DNA from: Phycisphaerales bacterium | Lineage (GTDB): Bacteria > Planctomycetota > Phycisphaerae > Tepidisphaerales > Tepidisphaeraceae | Direction: 5' to 3' | Assembly (NCBI GenBank): GCA_020847375.1 | Contig: JADLCB010000005.1 | Span: 163,759-227,758, forward strand | Length of the DNA: 64,000 bases | Part shown: one piece after another, positions 1-9,026 of the stretch | How positions within the stretch are numbered: the first letter of the stretch is position 1 | Layout of the letters: the number at the start of each line of letters is the position of its first letter | The notes under the pieces: model-generated | Told to the model about the DNA's origin: nothing | Database searches by the model: none | The model's input: the letters and a program-made list of their open reading frames with translations, nothing else | Program-made: the position numbers and the translations under genes

Positions 1-3
1 CTT

Positions 4-68
4 ACGAGCCGCGACCGTAAGGGAGCGGTAATCGGCTAAAAAACCGCTCCCTTACGGTCGCGGCTCGT
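4..68. repeat. Long perfect extragenic palindrome (REP-like)
   Basis: Bases 4-29 are the exact reverse complement of 43-68: a 26-bp perfect stem around a 13-nt A-rich loop (30-42). The right arm contains the core CCGCTCCCTTACGGTCGCGG. Read as protein this would give PLPYGRGS, a peptide I recall from misannotated ORFs in several bacterial phyla, which suggests a widespread repeat family; that is memory, not a search result. There is no T-tract after either arm, so it is not an ordinary intrinsic terminator. I see no second copy in this window. It lies about 70 bases upstream of the lysC promoter. Confidence 0.8.
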
Positions 69-136
69 TAATACATCGACCCTCGCGGGCTACTTGCGAT
101 TGCCCGGTGCGCCAACCCGCTGGTGTGCGCCAATCG

Positions 137-164
137 TTGATCAAGACCAAGGCTGGACTATAAT
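137..164 (+). promoter_or_regulatory. Predicted sigma70-type promoter of lysC
   Basis: TTGATC (137-142), a 16-nt spacer and a perfect TATAAT (159-164). Transcription would start near 171, giving a leader of about 30 nt to the ATG at 200. Confidence 0.55.
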
Positions 165-199
165 CCCTGCTCTTTGGCCAGTAAGGTTATGGAATCAAT

Positions 200-1435
200 A
201 TGGGTTTAATTGTACAAAAATTTGGCGGAACCAGTGTCGGTGATGCCGAAAAAATACATCGCGCCGCCCGGCGGGCGGTTCAGGCATGCGATGAGGGCAA
301 CCAGGTGGTCGTGGTGGTCTCGGCCATGGGGCATACCACCGACCATCTCATCGAACTGGCTGATCAGGTCTGCCAGCACGGCGGCAAGCCATACACCCCC
401 CCCAAGCGCGAAATGGATCAGTTGCTGGTCACCGGCGAACAGGTGACCATCGCGTTGATGGCCATGGCGATCTCCGCCCAGGGGCATGAGGCGATCAGCT
501 TCACCGGCGGGCAGATCGGTCTGATTACTGACCAGTCGTTCAGCAAGGCGCGCATCCAGTCCATCGACAAACAGCGCATTTTCAAACAACTGGAACAGGG
601 CAAGATCGTCATTGTCGCCGGGTTTCAGGGCATTACGCCCGAGGGCGAATACACGACGCTGGGCCGCGGTGGTTCCAATGCCACGCTGGTGGCGCTGGGC
701 GCGGTATTGAAGGCGGATGTCTGCGAAAATTACACCGATGTGGACGGGATCTATACGGCGGATCCCCGGATTGTGAAAAACGCCCGTAAAATCGACCAGA
801 TTACTTATGATGAGATGATGGAACTTTCGGGCCTGGGCGCCAGTGTGCTTCAGACCCGGGCGGTGGAGTTTGCCAAAAAATATAATGTGCCCATTCATGT
901 GCGCAACAGCCAGAACGATCACGAGGGCACGTGGATTGTGGCGGAGACCAGAAAAATGGAAGACATTGTGGTAAGCGGTGCGGCCCTGAAAAAAGATTTG
1001 ATCCGGGTGACGATCAAGGATGTTCCTGATCGCCCGGGGATTGCCGCGACAATCTTCGGGAAAATCGCCGCCGCCAAAGTGGTGGTGGATGACATCATCC
1101 AGAACGTGATGATGGACAAAACCGCCACGATCAGTTTCACCGTCGAACGTGGTGATCTGGCGGACATTCGCGCATCGGTCGATCAATTGACCAGCGAACT
1201 GGGCGCGCATGCGTCGTTTCAGGCTGATCTGGCCAAGGTCAGCATTGTCGGCATTGGCATGCGCACGCATACCGGCGTGGCGGAGCGCATGTTTCAGGCG
1301 TTGGCAGATGCCAAAATCAACATCCAGAACATCACCACCAGCGAAATCAAGATCAGTTGTATCATTGACAAGGGTCAGGCGGATACGGCGCTGCAGGTCG
1401 TGCATGACGCATTCAAGCTGGACAAAGCCAGGTAA
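200..1435 (+). CDS. lysC: Aspartate kinase (aspartokinase)
   Basis: Phosphorylates L-aspartate to 4-phospho-L-aspartate, the first step toward lysine/diaminopimelate, threonine and methionine; cytoplasmic. The 411-residue protein opens with the family signature VQKFGGTSVG, has the amino-acid-kinase fold to about residue 250, and ends with two ACT domains (from about 265, DRPGIAATIFGKIAAAKVVV, and from about 345, VSIVGIGMRTHTGVAERM) that normally bind the feedback inhibitor. Length matches monofunctional enzymes (about 405-412). An in-frame ATG near 956 lies just before the ACT region, so a separate short regulatory subunit, as in Bacillus-type enzymes, is conceivable but unproven. It has its own promoter and does not look tightly operonic with the next gene. 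Confidence 0.95.
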   Translation: MGLIVQKFGGTSVGDAEKIHRAARRAVQACDEGNQVVVVVSAMGHTTDHLIELADQVCQHGGKPYTPPKREMDQLLVTGEQVTIALMAMAISAQGHEAISFTGGQIGLITDQSFSKARIQSIDKQRIFKQLEQGKIVIVAGFQGITPEGEYTTLGRGGSNATLVALGAVLKADVCENYTDVDGIYTADPRIVKNARKIDQITYDEMMELSGLGASVLQTRAVEFAKKYNVPIHVRNSQNDHEGTWIVAETRKMEDIVVSGAALKKDLIRVTIKDVPDRPGIAATIFGKIAAAKVVVDDIIQNVMMDKTATISFTVERGDLADIRASVDQLTSELGAHASFQADLAKVSIVGIGMRTHTGVAERMFQALADAKINIQNITTSEIKISCIIDKGQADTALQVVHDAFKLDKAR

Positions 1436-1659
1436 GATTCCCGGCAAAGAAAAATGAATCCGGTTCATTGCCCCTGGTAGCCTCCAGGACTGCCGACATT
1501 CCATCGCCAGCAGCATTGAGGCTGCGCTGAAAAAATGAATGCGCACCACCCATCCGCAAACGATCTCAAACCGGGGTTGATTGCATTGTCTGCGCTGAGC
1601 GCGACGGATATCACCACATGCCAAAGCGCCGCCGTTATAATCCCGGGCCTGCAATCCTG

Positions 1660-2265
1660 ATGCGACGCCGCGCGCGCCAGTGGGCTTCGTGGATCGCGCT
1701 GGTCGTTGTGCTGATCCTCGCCGCCACCGAACGGATGGGATGCCTGGCCAGCCAGGGGTCGGACACCCAGCAGTACAACAACAAAGTGTTTCGTGTCAGC
1801 CGCGTCGTCGATGGCGACACGGTTTATCTGGATGCGCACGGCCAGACCATCAAGGTGCGCCTGCTGGGCATTGATGCGCCTGAATTGCATCTTCAACCGG
1901 CTGATGCTGAAAATAATGAAACCAGCGCCGGCCAGCCCGCCTATTGGGCGGTCAAAGCCAGCGAATATCTCCGTAACCGCGCCTTGGATAAGCAGGTGAC
2001 GGTGGTGCTGGAACCTCTGGATCAGCGGGATCGCTACGGGCGATTGCTGGCCTATCTGTATCTCAACGAAAGCGAAATGTTGAACCTGGAAATGATTCAA
2101 CAGGGGCAGGCATATGCGGATCGGCGATTCAAACATTCGTACCAGCGCGTTTTTGAGCAGGCTGAAACGCAGGCGCAGCGGCAGAAGCTCGGACTCTGGG
2201 CCAAGGTACAGGAAACACAAATGCCTTCCTGGCGTCAGCGCTGGTTGCAAAAACAGGGTAATTGA
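1660..2265 (+). CDS. Membrane-anchored thermonuclease-like (SNase-fold) protein
   Basis: Predicted Ca-dependent nuclease of the staphylococcal nuclease family, acting outside the cytoplasmic membrane. An arginine-rich N-terminus and a hydrophobic segment (about residues 9-24, WASWIALVVVLILAA) form a signal anchor. The SNase domain follows: VSRVVDGDTVYL, then VRLLGIDAPEL and RDRYGRLLAYLYL, supplying the expected catalytic Arg-Glu-Arg set. I chose ATG 1660 (201 aa) over the in-frame ATG at 1618 because a TATAAT at 1636-1641 would otherwise lie inside the coding region. Function is by family only; some SNase-fold proteins are not nucleases. Confidence 0.82.
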   Translation: MRRRARQWASWIALVVVLILAATERMGCLASQGSDTQQYNNKVFRVSRVVDGDTVYLDAHGQTIKVRLLGIDAPELHLQPADAENNETSAGQPAYWAVKASEYLRNRALDKQVTVVLEPLDQRDRYGRLLAYLYLNESEMLNLEMIQQGQAYADRRFKHSYQRVFEQAETQAQRQKLGLWAKVQETQMPSWRQRWLQKQGN

Positions 2266-2390
2266 CCGGCTGGCGCCCGGCTGACCATCGGTCGCCGACT
2301 CTGCGGGCAATTCGTAATTTTTCGCTCGGGCGCTTAGACTGGCCGGATTGTCCATCCGAAAGATTTCAGGCTGATTTAACTGGAGAATAT

Positions 2391-2735
2391 ATGAACCGTT
2401 TATGGTTGGCTGGATTCGTCGTCTTGATTGCCGGGCTGGTCGTGAGCGTTAATCAATCCGTTCTGGCTCAGGAGAGCGCCCCTGCCCACAAGGCAACTCT
2501 GACGGGCAAGGTGATTGTGGTTTATCTGAAAAGTGATCCCAAGGCCGGGGCCGTTTTGGAAAATATCCAGATCACCTCGCTTGGGGAGCGCTATTTCCTG
2601 GTCGGGTCGGGGGTTGATCTGGGCGATACTTCGCGGGCTGGCCTGATTCAGTGGATTCCGATTGACGACATCGGCAGGATTCACGAATTCAACGACATCA
2701 ACGACCTGCGCGCCCGCACCCGGTCGGATAAATAA
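2391..2735 (+). CDS. Small secreted protein of unknown function
   Basis: A 114-residue protein starting MNRLWLAGFVVLIAGLVVS with a clear signal peptide (cleavage probably after ..SVLAQ). The mature part is about 90 residues, with a predicted beta-rich stretch (LTGKVIVVYLKSD) and a charged tail. ATG 2391 is chosen because GGAG (2382-2385) lies 5 nt upstream; the open frame extends further up but that part is not protein-like. I do not recognise a domain. The pattern (short-chain strand, LENIQI.., phrase RYFLVG) could be a small periplasmic beta-barrel or OB-like protein, but this is a guess. It lies 125 nt after the nuclease gene, possibly co-transcribed. Confidence 0.75.
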   Translation: MNRLWLAGFVVLIAGLVVSVNQSVLAQESAPAHKATLTGKVIVVYLKSDPKAGAVLENIQITSLGERYFLVGSGVDLGDTSRAGLIQWIPIDDIGRIHEFNDINDLRARTRSDK

Positions 2736-2800
2736 TTTTTGTCATCAATTGCCCAAAAAGTCGGGCTGTCGTCCCGCTATTTTTGAAAGTTTACGGCCAT

Positions 2801-3088
2801 ATGGGTTTTTCCATACGCGAAATCGAATCGACGCCAAACCCCAACGCGATGAAGTTTGTGCTGGATCAATCCATCAGCGCCAAACCGATCAGCATCGCCG
2901 ACGCCAGCCAGGCTGGGCAGCATCCAATCGCCGCCAGCTTGTTCAAGGTTGACGGCGTGGTCCGCCTGCTGCTTCTGAACGATTTTGTTACGGTCAACAA
3001 GGCCCCTTCAATCAAGTGGAGCGCCATCAAACCCAAAGTGGTGGCGATACTCAAAAAGGCTGATCCACGCGCCAATCCGAACCTTTGA
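2801..3088 (+). CDS. Stand-alone Nfu/NifU N-terminal domain protein
   Basis: 95 residues matching the Nfu_N domain (Pfam PF08712): it begins with the telltale ESTPNPNAMKF, and continues with HPIAASLFKVDGVVRLLLLNDFVTVNK. In larger Nfu proteins this domain sits before a C-terminal CxxC Fe-S scaffold domain; here the CxxC part is absent, so the protein itself probably cannot hold a cluster and may be a targeting or partner module. The ATG at 2801 has GAAAG 11 nt upstream; an in-frame TTG at 2783 is less likely. The gene is closed by a strong terminator at 3134-3168. Confidence 0.85.
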   Translation: MGFSIREIESTPNPNAMKFVLDQSISAKPISIADASQAGQHPIAASLFKVDGVVRLLLLNDFVTVNKAPSIKWSAIKPKVVAILKKADPRANPNL

Positions 3089-3133
3089 TCAATCCTGAGC
3101 GTACAGACTACAGAGATTTGATCTTCCTCCTTG

Positions 3134-3168
3134 CCCCGCAGGTTACACCCACGCCTGCGGGGTTTTTT
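3134..3168 (+). terminator. Rho-independent terminator after the Nfu_N gene
   Basis: Nine-bp perfect GC-rich stem (3134-3142 with 3154-3162), 11-nt loop, then six T (3163-3168). It ends the rightward unit and faces the leftward unit that ends at 3217. Confidence 0.92.
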
Positions 3169-3216
3169 ATGGTTCAGACGGCTCGTTGATACTTTGAAGC
3201 GTCGCTCCGTGCAGAA

Positions 3217-4431
3217 TCAGGCCGCCGACGCATTTTGATCCGATTCGTCATGGGTTGACTGAACCTCATCGGCCCGTTCAGGATGAATTTGCACTTCAAT
3301 TGCCGGTTGGTTAGCAGTGCCGGGCGCTGCCCCAGGTGATCGAGTCGCCGTTTCACGTAAACGCGCCAAACGCGCAGCCGCCTCGTCGGTACGCGCAATT
3401 TCACTGCACAAATTCTGACGGCGGGTGTCGATCAATTGTGACACGCACTGACCTAGTTGCTGTTCCACTCCATGGACGAGTCGATGCGCCTGCTTTTCCC
3501 AGTGCTGCATCTGCTGCTGCAGCTTTTCCTCCAGCTCGCGCCCCAGACTCGAACAGTGCGTTTGCAGATTGCCCAAGGTGGCTAATCGGCTGCCCAAGTC
3601 GCTAACCTGATTTTGAAAATTTTCGTTGGCTTGATCAAACTGGTCGATAACGGGCTGGATATTGGTCCGGGCCTGTTGACTGATGACACCGATCTGCTGC
3701 CCAATATCCTGCTGGATCGCCTGCACGGCTTGATTCGTCTGCACATGCGCCTGCTCGAGCATCTGCCCCAGCCGATCCGACAAACCGCTTCCCACCTTGT
3801 CAGCCAGATCATCTGCCTGCTGGATGCAGATTTTCATCTGATGGACAACCTGCTGGGCTTCAGCGCGAACCTGATTCAGTTGATGATCCAGCGCATTGCC
3901 AAGTGAGCGGGCGGATTCCGCCATCGTATCCAGCGCACGCTGACAGTGAGCCTCCAAATCAGCTTTGACCTGCGTTCCCCGAGTCTGTGCTAGCTCCTGA
4001 TGATCCTCCAGCCACTCAACCAGATGCTGGGAAAGGTCTTTGCGCGCTTCCTCACGCAACTGCTGGCCGGTTTCAACCAGCTTCTGCTGACTTTCGGCGG
4101 CCAGGGCGTTGATGCGCGCTTCGATCGGTTCAATCAGGCGGGTGATCTGCACTCGCGCTTCAGCCAATAAATCGCTGGTGATGACTGAAGCATTTTCCCG
4201 CAAATAAGGAATCTGGGCGATAATCGGCGAAAGCTCGCCGGTATTGCGACGCAGGCTTTCCAGAAGCCCTTTGAGATTTTCCTCCGCCCGGGTTAAAAAC
4301 TCCGCGCGAGCCGCCAGACGATTATCAAGCTCGATGGCCTGATCGATCCGGCGGGAAACCGCCTTGTCAATCAAAGCTAAACGAGAGGCCTGCTCGGGCA
4401 GAGTGGGGATCGGCGTAGAAGACTGGGGCAT
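3217..4431 (-). CDS. Long coiled-coil protein of unknown function
   Basis: A soluble 404-residue protein, almost wholly alpha-helical, rich in Gln, Glu, Ala and Arg, with heptad-like stretches (for example LAAESQQKLVETGQQLREEA and VSDLGSRLATLGNLQTHCSS) from about residue 20 to 370. There is no signal peptide or membrane segment. The last 40 residues are proline/acid-rich and probably disordered. Overall it resembles apolipoprotein/RmuC-like or chemoreceptor-like helical rods, but no catalytic motif is visible and I do not assign a family. GGAG 8 nt before the ATG supports the start. It is the last gene of the leftward block and sits alone. Confidence 0.8.
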   Translation of the reverse strand: MPQSSTPIPTLPEQASRLALIDKAVSRRIDQAIELDNRLAARAEFLTRAEENLKGLLESLRRNTGELSPIIAQIPYLRENASVITSDLLAEARVQITRLIEPIEARINALAAESQQKLVETGQQLREEARKDLSQHLVEWLEDHQELAQTRGTQVKADLEAHCQRALDTMAESARSLGNALDHQLNQVRAEAQQVVHQMKICIQQADDLADKVGSGLSDRLGQMLEQAHVQTNQAVQAIQQDIGQQIGVISQQARTNIQPVIDQFDQANENFQNQVSDLGSRLATLGNLQTHCSSLGRELEEKLQQQMQHWEKQAHRLVHGVEQQLGQCVSQLIDTRRQNLCSEIARTDEAAARLARLRETATRSPGAAPGTANQPAIEVQIHPERADEVQSTHDESDQNASAA

Positions 4432-4592
4432 GAAGCTGGCTCCGATAATATCGCGACTCAGCTACTGTCTTCGTCACAAACAGGGTATTTGGATGAGAAT
4501 TTGCCATTGATTCATCGCCTGCCGATGGATCACGCGCACTAAATGCAAAAATTGCCGCTTTTTACCTGTTTTTGTCCCGTTTGATCATCCAT

Positions 4593-4632
4593 TAAAAAAC
4601 CGGCATGCGATAAGGTTGTTATCACATGCCGG
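4593..4632 (-). terminator. Rho-independent terminator of the 4741-5223 gene
   Basis: On the minus strand: 8-bp perfect stem CCGGCATG (4625-4632 with 4600-4607) extended by five more pairs across one mismatch, a 6-nt loop, then a T-run (plus-strand A at 4593-4599). The whole 309-base gap 4432-4740 holds otherwise only AT-rich sequence that probably includes the promoter of the 3217-4431 gene. Confidence 0.88.
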
Positions 4633-4740
4633 ATGCTACTGAGTTGGAGGGCAAATTAACGTCCGATCAAACAATCAAGCGCCAGATCGACGCGACAGCA
4701 TCAAAAACGGACACGTGCGGAAATTTGATCGATTCCACCA

Positions 4741-5223
4741 TCAAATCCACTGGTCACGAATGATTTTCAACTGTTCGTAATCTTCGTAATCCAGATAGTC
4801 AGGACATTCATCGGGGATCAAGCGGGCAAAGAAAATTTCCGCATCATTCTCGATTTCTTCTTCGCTCTGGCCCATGGTCTGACGGGCAGCGTAAATGTCG
4901 TCTTCAATGCTGGCCAGCCGCAATACTTCCCGCCCGGCATATTCACGAACCAGTGCCGCCAACGATCCATAAAAATTGCGCGTCGCCTCATCGGGCAACG
5001 GTGGCGGCTGACAGTGCCGCTTAATGGCATGACAGAAATAACGATGCTTATCTTCCCAGCTTAATAGTGGATCAAGCCCCAACGTGATGTACTGCCCCAC
5101 TTTCAACGATTGCCGCAAATACGTATCCCCGGCATCGTCGGCTTGACGAATACGTTTGGCGTACCAGATTTCAGGATGACCAATTTCCGGCAGCGGCGGA
5201 AATGTGTGTAGTTTCGTCAGCAT
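4741..5223 (-). CDS. Conserved-looking acidic protein of unknown function
   Basis: 160 residues, cytoplasmic, no signal or membrane segment. It has many aromatic residues (EIWYAKRIRQADDAGD, HRYFCHAIKRHC) and a strongly acidic C-terminus (CPDYLDYEDYEQLKIIRDQW). ATG 5223 is preferred because GGGAG stands 9 nt upstream; the open frame continues 16 codons further up without such a site. It has its own terminator (4593-4632), so it is probably a single-gene unit. I recognise no domain or catalytic motif. Confidence 0.75.
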   Translation of the reverse strand: MLTKLHTFPPLPEIGHPEIWYAKRIRQADDAGDTYLRQSLKVGQYITLGLDPLLSWEDKHRYFCHAIKRHCQPPPLPDEATRNFYGSLAALVREYAGREVLRLASIEDDIYAARQTMGQSEEEIENDAEIFFARLIPDECPDYLDYEDYEQLKIIRDQWI

Positions 5224-5448
5224 CACACGCTCCCTGATTGTAGTATCGACCGCACGAAATGAAGCAATCACACCAGAATTGCAAGATAAGCATACCTTGG
5301 ACTTGCTCCCAAATCAAGACAACAATATGACATTTTCTTGATTTTCGGTTCTCGCCTTGGATTGATCGTCAAAACAGCCCTCTGAAGTTAAACCGCTTGA
5401 GGTTCAACCCAGATTGACGCTTCTAGCCGCAGCCCGCTGTGATTGTCA

Positions 5449-7266
5449 TTATTCGCTGGCAGCAGGCGGCTTGATTACCGGCATGATGCTGCGGATGTTG
5501 GCTTCTTTGAGCTGACGATCATCAATCGGCGAAGGCGCTCCGCACATGATATCAGCACCGCTTTGCGTCTTGGGAAATGCGATGACATCACGGATATTGC
5601 CGATATTGCGCAGAATCATCACCATTCGATCCAGACCAAAGGCAATCCCACCATGCGGCGGCGCACCAAACTGCAGCGCATCGAGCAGGAAACCAAATTT
5701 CAGTTTCTGAGCCGCATCGTCAATCCCCAGCAGCGAAAAGACTTTCTGCTGAGTATCCATGCGGTGAATACGAATCGAACCACCGCCGATCTCGCTGCCA
5801 TTACAGACAATATCGTAGGCTTTGCTGCGGATTGATTCGATCGTTTCCTGATCGCGACCATCCAGTTTTTTCAGATCCTCATCCAGCGGCGCGGTGAATG
5901 GATGATGCGTACTGGAGTAGCGCTTTTCCTGTTCGTCATATTCAAAGGCGGGGAAATTCACGACCCAGACAAAGGCAAACTGGCTGGACGGTTTAAGTTG
6001 CAGATCGCGCGCCATTTTCAAACGCAACTCGCCGAGCACCCGGTGGACAATTTTGGGTTTATCGGCTGCAAAACAGAGCAAATCGCCATTTTTCGCCCCG
6101 GTCATCTCAATAATCTGTCCGGCGATCGGGTTGATGAATTTGGCGATACCGGTGTCAAATCCCTCGCCGCTGACCTTGGTCACCGCCAGCCCCTTGGCGC
6201 CATACTCCTTGGACCACAGCGCCAGCGCATCGGTCTGGGCACGGGTCATTTTCGCCCCATCGGGTACGACAATGCACTTGACCATCGGCGCATTTTTGAA
6301 AACGCCAAAGTCGGTTGTATGAGCCAGCTCGGTAATGTCATGCAACTGCATCCCGAAACGCAGATCAGGCCGATCCGATCCATACAGGTTCATCGCCTGG
6401 TCATAATCCATGTGCGGGATCGGCGTGGAGATTTCAATTCCGAGAACCTCTTTCCAGATCTGTACCAGCAGGCCTTCCATATGCCCGATGATGTCCTGAC
6501 GATCAATGAAACTCATCTCGACATCGAGCTGGGTAAATTCCGCCTGCCGGTCAGCCCGCGGGTCTTCATCACGAAAACAACGCACGATCTGCATGTACTT
6601 GTCGCACCCGCCAACCATGAGCAATTGCTTGAAAAGCTGCGGCGACTGCGGCAACGCATAAAAACTGCCGGCCTGCAGACGGCTGGGCACAATAAAATCG
6701 CGCGCCCCCTCCGGCGTGCTTTTCGTCAGGAAAGGCGTTTCGATCTCCCAGAAACCCAGCGCCCCAAGATACTCACGCATGATGCGCGTCACCTGATGAC
6801 GGACGCGCAGGGTTTGCTGCATCTCGGCGCGGCGCAGATCCAGAAACCGATATTGCAGGCGACGCTCTTCCTTGGGTGCATCAGCATCCGCCACTTCAAA
6901 ATCAGGCAGGAACGGCGGCGTGGGGGACTGGCTGAGAATTTCCAACTGGCTGGCGTGAACTTCAATCTCACCGGTAGCCAGCCTGGGATTGACCAGCCCC
7001 TGACCGCGCGGGCCGACCGCGCCTTCAATGCTGATCACCCATTCGCTGCGCAGCTTGCGGGCTTCATCATGCACCGCCTGACCACAGGTATCAGGATCAA
7101 AAACGATCTGGGTCAACCCTTCACGGTCGCGCAGGTCAATAAAAACCAGCCCGCCATGATCACGGTACGAATGAACCCATCCCGACAGGCGCACGCGCTG
7201 GCCTTGATCGCTGGAACGGAGCTGTCCACAGGTATGGCTACGATAACGGGAGACAATGGCTGGCAT
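5449..7266 (-). CDS. aspS: Aspartyl-tRNA synthetase, bacterial type, possibly non-discriminating
   Basis: Charges tRNA-Asp. The 605 residues hold the N-terminal OB anticodon domain, class II motifs (motif 2 FRDEDPRADRQAEFTQLD; motif 3 in PHGGIAFGLDRMVMIL) and the GAD insertion typical of bacterial AspRS (about residues 300-420). The anticodon domain reads WVHSYRDHGG and VGPRGQGLVNP: His and Gly occupy the positions that in Pseudomonas mark a non-discriminating enzyme, whereas E. coli has Leu and Lys. That would mean it also makes Asp-tRNA-Asn for transamidation by GatCAB; this is inference from remembered sequences. No clear Shine-Dalgarno precedes the ATG. Confidence 0.97.
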   Translation of the reverse strand: MPAIVSRYRSHTCGQLRSSDQGQRVRLSGWVHSYRDHGGLVFIDLRDREGLTQIVFDPDTCGQAVHDEARKLRSEWVISIEGAVGPRGQGLVNPRLATGEIEVHASQLEILSQSPTPPFLPDFEVADADAPKEERRLQYRFLDLRRAEMQQTLRVRHQVTRIMREYLGALGFWEIETPFLTKSTPEGARDFIVPSRLQAGSFYALPQSPQLFKQLLMVGGCDKYMQIVRCFRDEDPRADRQAEFTQLDVEMSFIDRQDIIGHMEGLLVQIWKEVLGIEISTPIPHMDYDQAMNLYGSDRPDLRFGMQLHDITELAHTTDFGVFKNAPMVKCIVVPDGAKMTRAQTDALALWSKEYGAKGLAVTKVSGEGFDTGIAKFINPIAGQIIEMTGAKNGDLLCFAADKPKIVHRVLGELRLKMARDLQLKPSSQFAFVWVVNFPAFEYDEQEKRYSSTHHPFTAPLDEDLKKLDGRDQETIESIRSKAYDIVCNGSEIGGGSIRIHRMDTQQKVFSLLGIDDAAQKLKFGFLLDALQFGAPPHGGIAFGLDRMVMILRNIGNIRDVIAFPKTQSGADIMCGAPSPIDDRQLKEANIRSIMPVIKPPAASE

Positions 7267-7424
7267 AAATATAATTTCTTGATTGTGTTAACCGCTGGTC
7301 CGAGCCAAAACGCCGACCAGACAAAGGAGGATGGTATATCGTAAGGGTGGGCGAACAACAAGACCGGCGCCGTGGATCTGGCGCTGCGCGCAGGGAGCAT
7401 TCCCAATGACGGGGGATGCTTAAT

Positions 7425-8333
7425 TTACTTGGAACCGTCCCGCTCCAATGCCCCCTGCTGCTCGGAGATGCGCAGGCGCAAAGCATCGAACCACTGGCGC
7501 GGGATGGTTCTCCCGCCCGCCAAGCCAAGCGCGATCTCCTTTTTGTTCGATCCGTGAAAATCGCTGCCGCCGGTTTTTAGCAGGCCGAACTTGTCCGCCA
7601 GGCGCGTGCATTGATCGATCCAGCTCTGGTCATGATCCGAATGGAGCACTTCAATGCCGTCCAGACCCAGGTCAACCATCTCTTTAATAACCTTCTCCAG
7701 TTGAACCTCATCAGCCGTGTGCAACTGGAACGGATGCGCCAGCACGCAGACGCCCCCGCTGCGATGGATCGCATCAATAATCTGCTGGCGCGACACCCGC
7801 TCTTTATCAACATAGGCCAGACCGCCAGGCGCCAGATATTTATCAAACGCCTGCTTGATCGAACTAACGTAGCCTTTCTTCAGCAAAACCGCTGCAATAT
7901 GAGGCCGGCCAATCGGCTTGTGACCACCCGTTTGATCCGACGTGCCGATGCGTGCTTGTGCCTCAACTTCCTCCATCGAAATCGCGACATTCAGGCTTTG
8001 CAGTTTGGCGATAATGCGTGGATTACGATCGTCCCGCCCTTCCAGGAGCTGGCTGATTATCGCGCGCAGATCAGCACTGGCTGGATCGATACCATAACCC
8101 AACAGGTGCATCCGACCGGGATAAGGAAACACGGCGGATATCTCAATCCCCGTGACAAAATCAATGCCAAGTTGCGCCGCCTCGGCCGAAGCTTCTGCCA
8201 GGCCGTTGGTGGTGTCATGATCCGTCAGCGCCAGACCGGATAGTTTGTTTTTTTTGGCCAGACGTACAACATCGGCCGGAGAAAATGTGCCATCGGATGC
8301 AGTCGAATGGCAATGCAGATCAACATGAGACAT
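7425..8333 (-). CDS. PHP-domain phosphoesterase (YciV/TrpH-like, RNase AM family)
   Basis: Metal-dependent hydrolase of the PHP superfamily, closest in form to the proteins that remove phosphate from 3',5'-nucleoside bisphosphates or trim RNA 5' to 3'. Visible metal-ligand motifs: VDLHCHSTASDG at the N-terminus, LTDHDTT, GIEISA, HPFQLH and a late GSDFHG. The length is 302 residues, as usual for the family. ATG 8333 has AAGGA 10 nt upstream, favouring it over an in-frame TTG six codons earlier. It follows cysC on the same strand after only 45 nt and may be co-transcribed with it, which would fit a role in clearing PAP made by sulfate assimilation; the link is inference. Confidence 0.88.
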   Translation of the reverse strand: MSHVDLHCHSTASDGTFSPADVVRLAKKNKLSGLALTDHDTTNGLAEASAEAAQLGIDFVTGIEISAVFPYPGRMHLLGYGIDPASADLRAIISQLLEGRDDRNPRIIAKLQSLNVAISMEEVEAQARIGTSDQTGGHKPIGRPHIAAVLLKKGYVSSIKQAFDKYLAPGGLAYVDKERVSRQQIIDAIHRSGGVCVLAHPFQLHTADEVQLEKVIKEMVDLGLDGIEVLHSDHDQSWIDQCTRLADKFGLLKTGGSDFHGSNKKEIALGLAGGRTIPRQWFDALRLRISEQQGALERDGSK

Positions 8334-8378
8334 CAGTACCAATTCCTTCAATAATTCGTGGGTTTCATTCGTTCGATT

Positions 8379-9026
8379 TTATCGATCAGATCCGCTTGTC
8401 TCACCATCAACCGCAGCGGGCGAAAAGTAACCACGCGCTTGCAGATACTGGATAACCGTCTGGGCTGCTGCCTCGGGCGTAAGTTGTTCCGTATCCAACA
8501 CAATTTCAGCCTTGTCAGGTATTTCGTAGGGATCGTCAATTCCGGTGAATCCGGTGATCTGGCCTGCCCGCGCTTTTTTATACAGGCCCTTGGGATCGCG
8601 CGACTCCGCTGCTGCAAGGGTGGCTTTAATGTAGATCTCAACAAAATCGCCCTGGGGCATCGACTGGCGCACAGCCTGGCGGTCGCGCTGATAAGGGCTG
8701 ATGAAACTGGCGATGACAATCACCCCCGCATCCGTAAATAATCGCGCCACTTCACCAATCCGGCGGATATTTTCCGTTCGATCTTCCGGGGAAAATCCCA
8801 GATTTTGATTCAATCCATGGCGAATGTTATCCCCATCCAGACGATAACAAAGTCGTCCGCGCTGGATCAAATCACGCTCCAGCAGGCAGGCGATCGTGCT
8901 TTTACCCGCGCCGCTCAGCCCCGTCATCCAAAGTGTCACGCCGCGCTGGGCTAACAGATTTTGCCGGTCAGACCGGCTGACCAAACCTTCATGCCAGCGG
9001 ATATTGCTTGAACGCTCTTGCGGCAT
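8379..9026 (-). CDS. cysC: Adenylylsulfate (APS) kinase
   Basis: Phosphorylates APS to PAPS with ATP in sulfate activation. The chosen 215-residue form starts MPQERSSNIRWHEGLVSR, a typical CysC opening, with the P-loop GLSGAGKST at residues 36-44, then RLDGDNIRHGLN and the phospho-serine region IASFISPYQRDR. The frame stays open for another 62 codons upstream, but these are not family-like and overlap the end of cysK. No strong Shine-Dalgarno is visible. It follows cysK on the same strand and precedes the PHP phosphoesterase. No sulfate adenylyltransferase (CysN/CysD or Sat) is present in the window. Confidence 0.92.
   Translation of the reverse strand: MPQERSSNIRWHEGLVSRSDRQNLLAQRGVTLWMTGLSGAGKSTIACLLERDLIQRGRLCYRLDGDNIRHGLNQNLGFSPEDRTENIRRIGEVARLFTDAGVIVIASFISPYQRDRQAVRQSMPQGDFVEIYIKATLAAAESRDPKGLYKKARAGQITGFTGIDDPYEIPDKAEIVLDTEQLTPEAAAQTVIQYLQARGYFSPAAVDGETSGSDR

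Noticed and set aside
206..1654. 482-codon open frame on the minus strand over lysC
   Set aside because: Antisense to a certain gene; composition is the reverse of LysC codons and it shows no domain.
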